Assembly (NCBI GenBank): GCA_964487285.1
Contig: CAZAPZ010000002.1
Location: 1-40,517, forward strand
Length of the DNA: 40,517 nt
Direction: 5' to 3'
Source of the DNA: CAZAPZ01 sp964487285
GTDB taxonomy: Bacteria > Campylobacterota_A > Desulfurellia > JAADFJ01
Positions 35,362-40,517 of the stretch are shown one piece after another (position 1 is the first letter of the stretch; each line of letters begins with the position of its first letter). Under the pieces are notes generated by a model. That model saw only the letters and a list, made by a program, of their open reading frames with translations. It was not told where the DNA came from and did no database searches. The position numbers and the translations under genes are program-made.

Positions 35362-35798
35362 CCCGTTAAAACAGGTTCGGTTTAGAAAAATAAAAAGTGC
35401 AGTTTGTTTTGTTCTGTCAGATTCTCTTGTGTTAAATAACGTTCTCTTCGAATAATAATATTCTTTTTTTCTTCGGGTTTAGAAACCAATGAATAATATT
35501 CTTTCTTCCATCTTTTAAGTATCACTATCAAATTTTCAACATTTTCTTTTGTCGTTAGATATGAATTTATTAAATCAGCGTTAATGTCATTTATTACTGT
35601 ATTTTTAATATTTGAATATTGTTGAAGTATCCAGAATAATACAGCACCACCGCCAACAAACGGTTCAATATAGGTAAACTCTGATTATTTAATATGGTTA
35701 GGTATCGTTTTATCTATTTCATTCAATAGTTGAGTTTTCCCTCCAGCCCATTTAATAAAGGGCTTTGCTATTTTATTTATTTGCTTCATATTTTCCAT
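35125..35798 (-). pseudogene. dam: Broken DNA adenine methylase (Dam family)
   Basis: Reading down from the ATG at 35798, the minus strand encodes PFIKWAGGKTQLLNEID, the Dam N-terminus. It then hits TAA at 35687-35685 just before TYIEPFVGGGAV (SAM-binding motif I). It continues to a frameshift near 35440, after which FNTRESDRTKQTALFIFLN and RTCFNGLYRVNRKNGF follow in the frame of the chimeric ORF. DPPY (motif IV) is intact, but the C-terminal part is replaced by a phosphatase domain after KDE. With a stop, a frameshift and a lost end this cannot make an active methylase. It probably belonged to a mobile or restriction-type gene set. Confidence 0.85.
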
Positions 35799-36331
35799 CT
35801 CGTTTTTATTTCTATTGTGCCTAACGTTTGTATATATTCATTGCCTTTATACCGCCAAATTGGAGGGCTAAACACAATTGTGTATATTTTTCTTTTACCA
35901 TCATTTTACCATTCCCTCCTATTCAAGAAATTAATCTACCGGATTTCTAATATTATCAATTGCCTTTTTGGATACACAAGTATGAATCTCTGTTGTTTTT
36001 GAACTGTTATGCTCCAATAACTTTTGAATATACTTTAAATAGGTCGCTTGCGCAAGTAACTAAGTCGTAAGCTGTATCCTATCATAACTTTGGAACAGCG
36101 GTTTTGCTTATTCATACCGTATTTTTTTGAATTATATCCAACATCGAGTATAAGAATAGTAGCCGACTGCAGAGCAATTCACTTTCAATTTACAATGAAG
36201 TTGAAGCGGGCTATAAACCTTGATGTTACTACTATCGCGCTTATTTTTTATATACATTGTTAGTGGTTCGTTGTATTATTTTCTAATGCATTTCTTACAA
36301 TATCCAAAACTATTTGTGCAAATTCTTATTT
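35799..36331. other. Gene-poor stretch with palindromes and a recombinase stub
   Basis: No intact gene. On the minus strand it holds the C-terminal stub of a tyrosine recombinase (see next entry). Between the stub and dam are two palindromes: ACACAATTGTGT near 35872 and CCGCCAAATTGGAGG near 35852, with GCCTAAC at 35819, which resembles an integron-type core site half. CTTGCGCAAG near 36047 is a perfect 10-bp palindrome. From 36070 to 36331 I recognise nothing. Confidence 0.5.
35931..36059 (-). pseudogene. C-terminal remnant of a tyrosine recombinase/integrase
   Basis: The minus strand reads LLAQATYLKYIQKLLEHNSS, then KTTEIHTCVSKKAIDNIRNP ending VD and stop. This matches the end of XerD-like integrases (usual form: LRYIQELLGHKSSKTTEIYTHVS). 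The catalytic tyrosine position is occupied by histidine (EIH instead of EIY) and the usual LGH histidine region reads LEH. An in-frame TAG precedes it. Only about 40 codons survive, so it is a non-functional relic of an integrative element. Confidence 0.75.
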
Positions 36332-36365
36332 AAAATTGACCCAGTTTTATCACCAAAACTGACCC
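36332..36365 (+). repeat. IS21-type terminal repeats, left end
   Basis: AAAATTGACCC (36332) and AAAACTGACCC (36355) are near-identical direct repeats 23 bp apart, placed about 60 bp before the istA remnant. IS21 elements carry multiple short repeats at their ends, so this is probably the left terminus. No matching right end was found. Confidence 0.55.
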
Positions 36366-36422
36366 GTCATGAAGTAGAATACTCCCAAATAAATATAGGG
36401 GGGGGTAAAGGAGATGATAAGC

Positions 36423-36983
36423 ATGGAAGACTGGGTGAGCATTAGAAGCCTAAAGAAGTTAAGACCTGACCTCGGAAGCAGAAGGATAGCCCAGATATTG
36501 AGCATTTCAAGAAACACTGTAAAAGGGCATTGAGAAGCGATATATATCTTGCATACAAGCGGGACAGGGCGGCAACGAAAAAGCTGTTTGTGCTTAACGA
36601 TTTTATCAAAGAGTCATACCTGGTAAGACGGCAGAGAGTATCTGTGATTATTGAAAATCTGAGAGAAAAGGGTTTTTGAAGGCTCGGATATTTCTGTGTA
36701 TCGTTACATAGAGGAAAAACTTCAAACAGGCAAGGGATGATCAATTAAAAGGACATTTAAACCGTATGAGATAGATCCGGGTGAGCAGTCTCAATATGAC
36801 TGGTCTGAATATATGGTTGATCTTAAAGGTAAACCGGTAAAGGTTTACATCCACAGCCTGATATGCGGCTACAGCAGATATAGGATATACGATGCGACAC
36901 TGGACACAACGCAGTCGAGCATATTCGACTTCATGGAAGATTGTTTCATAAATTGCAAGGTGTATGCTCAAGGATACAGATAG
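36423..36983 (+). pseudogene. istA: IstA transposase remnant (IS21 family), frameshifted
   Basis: Starts MEDWVSIRSLKKLRPDLGSR then RIAQILSISRNTVK, an HTH typical of IstA, with aaggag upstream. It stops at 36532 after a frameshift. It resumes as RALRSDIYLAYKRD through RRQRVSVIIENLREKGF, shifts again, then reads EGSDISVYRYIEEKLQTGKG and stop. It continues with FKPYEIDPGEQSQYDWSEYM (first catalytic Asp of the DDE core) and VKVYIHSLICGYSRYRIYDA until TAG at 36981. The rest of the catalytic domain and IstB are missing. Several independent lesions show an old, dead insertion. Confidence 0.85.
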
Positions 36984-37332
36984 ATAATGCGAGCCAGCTT
37001 ATGGACAATGCATCTATAAGGGATTTCATGCAAATTCCGGCTTTCACTGGACAGTTAATCAGGAAATAGGTGGACACTTTTTTAAGTTTCCGGATTTGGT
37101 GTACAAAGAGAGCGGAATACGCACTACATAACATGATTAGGAGGAAAGCCCCCAAATAGCTGAACTATGGGGCGATTTTAGTAGAGTACTTACGGGCTTT
37201 GAAAATGCATAGAAAAAGGGGAAATATGGCTTAAGGACTCTTGGATGCCTTAGAATTCCATATACAGACAAAACGAAAAATCCTATCTGCAAATATTTTA
37301 TAGTGCCTTAATGCTCAAGTAAAAGATATAAA
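36984..37332. other. Decayed region between istA remnant and porin terminator
   Basis: No intact gene. GGTGGACACTTTTTTAAG near 37070 resembles the terminal bases of some insertion sequences. A hairpin GCCCC(caa)ATAG/CTATGGGGC lies at 37148-37173. A short open stretch from about 37161 (LNYGAILVEYLRALKMHRKR) may be residual coding sequence; I could not assign it. Confidence 0.35.
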
Positions 37333-37369
37333 AGGCATCTTTTGAAGAGTTGAAAAACAAAAGATGCCT
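37333..37369 (-). terminator. Rho-independent terminator of the porin gene
   Basis: Perfect 12-bp inverted repeat AGGCATCTTTTG/CAAAAGATGCCT with a 13-base loop. Read on the minus strand the stem is followed by a T-rich run (ttttatatctttt). It lies about 70 bp after the porin stop. A second, outer inverted repeat (CTCAAG near 37314 with CTTGAG near 37381) encloses it. Confidence 0.85.
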
Positions 37370-37436
37370 AAAAATCGATTCTTGAGTATCGAATTAAGTA
37401 AAAATATTTTTCCCGAATTACCTTTCTTGTTTGTGT

Positions 37437-38848
37437 TTAAAACGAATAATCATAACTCATCCAAAATGCATTTCCACTTGTTGTAGTAAAACTATTAGTA
37501 CTACCACTATAGTAATTACCGCCATCCACTGTATACCTATCCCATATATGATCCAATTCCGCTGATACAGTAGAACTATTTGTCACATTATATGCAACAT
37601 TGGCAAATGTCGTTCTAACATCTTTAACTGCTCCTGGCATAAAATAATCATCGCCACTGTTGTTGGAGTGCGAGAAATTTGCAGAGTCATATCCAGCTGC
37701 AAATGTAGTATTTGCTATAGGGGCAAAGCTCGCCTCAATATTCCACCACGTTAAATGTTCTTGTATAAGTTTATTTTTAGCAAGATTATACACATATGAC
37801 ACATTTGTACCTATATTCTCATTATTTGCCGTACTTAAACCGGCAAGGCCAACTAATCCATTTGTATAATAACCATTTGCCATAAATGTAAACATGGAAA
37901 TAGGAATGCTAATTCCGCCGCCAATAGCATAAGGTGTTTTTGCATGTTCTTTACTATTGTACTCAAGTTCAACGGGAGCAATTTCACCTTCTACATATGC
38001 TGCAGGCGATCCGAATGATGTCGCAATATTTAAAGGCAGATATGCAGCTACCGTAGGAACAACGGTTCTACTTAAAGTAACGGAGGAAGAAGTAGTTTGT
38101 GTATTATCCAATACCATACTATTTGCATTGCTTTCAAACCCTATCACGGGAGCAAACGATGATCCTGAACCTAAGCTAAAACTATTGCCTATTTCAATCA
38201 ATCCAGGCTGACCTACGCCATTTGCTCCTACAGGTGCCTGAACGGCAGCTGAAAATGTTGGTGTCTGAAACACCTCACTATTCTTACCCAACAGTATATG
38301 AGCATTTCCAAATGTGTGTTTCACATAACCGTTCTTGAGGTAAAATATACCACCGTCATCATATGCCATTAATATATTAGCAGATGTATTAGATTTNNNN
38401 NNNNNNNNNNNNNNNNNNNNNNNNNNNNNNNNNNNNNNNNNNNNNNNNNNNNNNNNNNNNNNNNNNNNNNNNNNNNNNNNNNNNNNNNNNNNNNNNAAAA
38501 TATACCACCGTCATCATATGCCATTAATATATTAGCAGATGTATTAGATTTGGGACTTGAAAATGCTAAATCAACAGAGCCTTGGTTAGGTGTAGATGCA
38601 AATGCTGTTTTATTTAGTTGATTCTTGATAGTCGATGTGCTTGATACACTATCGCCCTTCTCTGCCAAGTTGGAATTAAAGAAATTTGCACCTAAATGTG
38701 TAGACCAACCCATTATATAGTTTATATCACCGCTTAGACTTATATTAGTAGAACCGTCTGTTGTTATACTTCCTGCATATGCATTTGAAATAAGTCCTGC
38801 ACTACCTAATAACGCTGTTGCTATAATAGCAATAATTCTTCTTCTCAT
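37437..38848 (-). CDS. Outer-membrane porin, interrupted by an assembly gap
   Basis: The start is ATG 38848, preceded by aaggagg; an upstream extension to 38968 has no ribosome site. A Sec signal peptide (MRRRIIAIIATALLGSAGLI, cleavage near NAYA) leads a beta-rich protein that ends in MSYDYSF, the terminal phenylalanine needed for outer-membrane insertion. Alternating polar/hydrophobic strands, glycines and aromatic girdles fit a 16-18 strand porin. A run of 100 N lies inside, flanked by identical 55-bp sequences encoding SNTSANILMAYDDGG. If those are one overlapping sequence, the protein is about 418 aa and uninterrupted. I cannot assign a substrate. Downstream is a strong terminator. Confidence 0.82.
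38342..38551. other. Assembly gap flanked by identical 55-bp ends
   Basis: Positions 38397-38496 are exactly 100 N. The 55 bases before it (38342-38396) and after it (38497-38551) are identical. This is what two overlapping contig ends joined by a scaffolder look like, not a biological duplication. Confidence 0.9.
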
Positions 38849-39064
38849 AAAAATAATCCTCCTTAAAAAAATAGTAAATAAATAATAGAAATACACTTCT
38901 GAATCGTACAATAAAACTAGGCCATCTCTATATAAATCGACGTTAATAAAAAAACTTCCTAATTTCATTTGGTTTTATAATATTGCTACAAAGATATCAA
39001 ATTTTTTTTGTTTGTTGTCATGAGATTAGATTTTAAAATCTTAAGTCTTTGCAAAAATATAATT

Positions 39065-39676
39065 TTATTTAACAATACTTTTACCTTTCATCCATCCGTT
39101 TGTTGCCATGGCGCCGCCCCAACCATTTTTGCCTGAGCCGCATGCGGCCATACATTGCCAATAATATGTACCTGATTTCTTAATTGGCTTTAATACGGCT
39201 ATCTCTGTGGATCCTGCCTCAATAGGTATATTAATATTCAAAGAAGATATCGTAAATGTGTGAATTATCTTAGATTTGGGTATGGATGAAACATTTATTC
39301 TCCATTGTTTGTGTACATTAGAACCTGAAGCAACAGTGCCGTTAATTAGAAGAATCTTATCATTAACTGTTCCTGAAACATGCGTGTATTGCGACGATAC
39401 CGGAGCATTACCCATATCATACGATGTAATTGTTAATACAATCTTTCTATTGGCAGGCATAAATATCCCTGCAGATGATTTTAATCGGCCATTATTGCCA
39501 ACAACATAGAACTTGGGTTGCGCACCCACAGATTTATTAAAATTAACATCCATTATCTCAACAAGATTTAAGCGATATGGCTTATTCAGATTAGTTGCGC
39601 TAAAAGCATAGCCATCAAAAGATAAAAAGAAAAAAGCAGCTAACACACCTGTTAATAAACCTCTAACATAATACAT
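39065..39676 (-). CDS. Secreted cupredoxin-like protein
   Basis: 203 aa from the ATG at 39676, which follows ggagg; the TTG at 39688 would overlap that site. The signal peptide runs to about residue 27 (GYAFSA). The C-terminal half resembles cupredoxins: HTFTISSLNINIPIEAG (likely first copper-ligand histidine), then YYWQCMAACGSGKNGWGGAM and NGWMKG. The CxxxCG pair with a later methionine recalls CuA and related copper sites, but the histidine of the usual CGxxH is absent. It probably carries electrons in the periplasm or outside; copper binding is inferred. The N-terminal 100 residues look like an extra beta domain with no known match. Neighbour of a porin on the same strand. Confidence 0.65.
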   Translation of the reverse strand: MYYVRGLLTGVLAAFFFLSFDGYAFSATNLNKPYRLNLVEIMDVNFNKSVGAQPKFYVVGNNGRLKSSAGIFMPANRKIVLTITSYDMGNAPVSSQYTHVSGTVNDKILLINGTVASGSNVHKQWRINVSSIPKSKIIHTFTISSLNINIPIEAGSTEIAVLKPIKKSGTYYWQCMAACGSGKNGWGGAMATNGWMKGKSIVK

Positions 39677-39717
39677 AAATACCTCCAAAAATAATATATA
39701 AATTATATCTTACTCAT

Positions 39718-39738
39718 CCCCCCACCCGGAGTTGGGGT
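39718..39738 (-). other. GC-rich hairpin in the cupredoxin leader
   Basis: CCCCA (39720) pairs with TGGGG (39733) around an 8-base loop, inside a strikingly GC-rich run in an otherwise AT-rich area. It falls at the very 5' end of the predicted transcript, where such hairpins often stabilise mRNA. Confidence 0.45.
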
Positions 39739-39746
39739 ACTGGGCC

Positions 39747-39774
39747 AGTATAATAGAATAACATTAATTGTCAA
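39747..39774 (-). promoter_or_regulatory. Sigma-70 promoter of the cupredoxin gene
   Basis: On the minus strand: TTGACA (39774-39769), 16-bp spacer, TATACT (39752-39747), the same hexamers and spacing as the marR promoter. Transcription would start near 39740, giving a leader of about 65 bases. Confidence 0.8.
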
Positions 39775-39838
39775 GCACTAATTATCTCATCAAAAATCTA
39801 TGACAGAAAAGACAGATCTTTTTGCTGGAGGTAATTTT

Positions 39839-40070
39839 ATGTCTCTTAATCTTGGGGAGAGGAAGGCCGCTGCGAGAGAGGTATCCGTGAGATACAAGAG
39901 GTCATCTCAAATAAGAAAAAGAGGAAGAGATGGACAATTATGATGAAAGATGTTCAAGACGCCTAGGGGCACCTATATTAATCCATGAACGATCATCCTG
40001 GGTCTTAAATTTAAAAGGGCCGCATATGGGAGTCTACCATTATATTTTACATGGGTTACCAGGGAAAAAG
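39839..40070 (+). pseudogene. Remnant of an integrase-type transposase N-terminus
   Basis: The ATG at 39839 follows ctggagg with good spacing and opens MSLNLGERKAAAREVSVRYK, then RSS; this resembles the start of DDE integrase-type transposases. It stops at 39943 after 34 codons. Further along in another frame a segment with SSWVLNLKG (about 39990) may correspond to the next part of such proteins (usual YASWVLR). The rest is missing. The match is from memory of the family and is short. Confidence 0.4.
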
Positions 40071-40087
40071 CAACTCTGATAAACTAA

Positions 40088-40164
40088 GTAGTTGGCGGAA
40101 GTGTGGCTCTTGGGGGTCTGCAGGCCTTCTGCTCGACTCACGAAATGCCGCCTCCGTCAACTAT
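40088..40164 (+). other. GC-rich structured element, possible small RNA or element end
   Basis: AGTTGGCGGA (40090-40099) pairs with TCCGTCAACT (40153-40162) over 10 bp with one G-U when read as + strand RNA. Inside, GGGTC-t-GCAG (40114-40123) pairs with CTGC-tc-GACTC (40129-40139) around a 5-base loop. The 77-base block is much richer in G+C than its surroundings. I do not recognise it as tRNA, SRP RNA, tmRNA or a known riboswitch. Confidence 0.35.
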
Positions 40165-40204
40165 ATATCCTCCGAATAAGTCTCCGATAATGCCGATTCA
40201 TATT

Positions 40205-40222
40205 ATGAGACCACTACATAAT
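40205..40222 (+). repeat. Dispersed 18-bp motif, copy D
   Basis: ATGAGACCACTACATAAT, one mismatch from copy B at 4654. It is intergenic here, downstream of the structured element. Confidence 0.6.
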
Positions 40223-40254
40223 AAACCGGCTCACATTTTGTCCTATTTATCAGC

Positions 40255-40296
40255 TTGAGAAAATATCTGTTCCCTGTAGCATAGCTATTTTCTCAA
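40255..40296. repeat. Perfect 11-bp inverted repeat
   Basis: TTGAGAAAATA (40255) and TATTTTCTCAA (40286) with a 20-base loop. It could be a weak terminator or the trace of an element end; there is no adjoining intact gene. From 40297 to the window end at 40517 I see no gene or recognisable element. Confidence 0.5.
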
Positions 40297-40517
40297 AATC
40301 AGCCTCCGTTTTTAGATGAATTTACATCTTCTTCTCCATATTCATCATCCTTTATTATTAAATTCGGCGCTTCCGACTATATAGCGGCAATCGGACTAAG
40401 ATCCAATCCTCCCAGGTAAAAGTATAGCTGTTTTGAATCGTTCTCTATTTCTAAACCAGCATGCAGTTATTTACTTTTATTCTGATTGCATTTAAAATAC
40501 CCCAAAAATAATGCCTG

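Noticed and set aside
37957..38211. Open frame on the opposite strand of the porin, and many similar ones opposite other genes
   Set aside because: No ribosome site, no family resemblance and complete overlap with a well-supported gene.
38397..38496. A biological 55-bp duplication around the gap
   Set aside because: Identity to the last base on both sides of exactly 100 N fits scaffolding of overlapping contigs better.
39028..39041. Perfect palindrome AGATTTTAAAATCT after the cupredoxin gene
   Set aside because: Almost pure A/T in an AT-rich spacer, with only a short stem possible; likely chance.
1..40517. CRISPR array, phage genes, toxin-antitoxin pair or defence island
   Set aside because: No regularly spaced direct repeats and no recognisable cas, phage structural or toxin genes; the dam remnant alone is not enough.

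Overview
The window is an AT-rich stretch of a Gram-negative, flagellated bacterium chromosome with strong anaerobic features. Evidence for this is a pyruvate/2-oxoacid:ferredoxin oxidoreductase, L- and P-ring flagellar genes, a BamD-type lipoprotein, an outer-membrane porin and an RND efflux pump. Gene content and the short Aquifex-type aconitase fit a deltaproteobacterium-like lineage; a secreted cupredoxin would suit an acidophilic or metal-rich habitat. The lineage and habitat are inference, since no rRNA is present.

Layout. 1-4.6 kb: tail of an HTH-cupin regulator followed by a tightly overlapping por operon (gamma, an unusual delta fused with a GltD-like flavoprotein, alpha, beta). 4.8-9.7 kb, minus strand: aconitase, hflC, hflK, ftsY. 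9.9-16.8 kb, plus strand: a flagellar operon flgH-I-J-M-N-K-L whose genes overlap or nearly abut, from L/P rings and rod-cap muramidase through the anti-sigma factor and chaperone to the hook-filament junction proteins. 16.9-23.0 kb, minus strand: a marR-MFP-RND-OMF efflux operon with a clear promoter and palindromic operator. 23.2-27.0 kb, minus strand: an Rrf2 regulator, polA and ilvE. 27.0-34.2 kb, plus strand: tRNA-Val(CAC), ispD, ispF, recG, bamD, hsp20, lon.

From 34.2 kb the window changes character. It becomes a graveyard of broken genes: a decayed Dam methylase fused in frame to a SpoIIE/PP2C-type phosphatase, the C-terminal stub of a tyrosine recombinase, an IS21-type istA with frameshifts and stops, and an integrase-like transposase start. 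Within this region sit two apparently functional, well-expressed-looking exported protein genes: a porin, interrupted by an assembly gap that looks artefactual, and a secreted cupredoxin with a consensus promoter and GC-rich leader.

Other notable signals are a four-copy 18-bp dispersed motif, one copy of which forms the flgJ start, and a GC-rich structured element near the right end. No CRISPR array or recognisable defence island is visible, and I do not see a convincing wholly new multi-gene system. The most unusual items are the PorD/GltD interleaved protein, the Dam-phosphatase chimera, the dispersed motif and the possible structured RNA.
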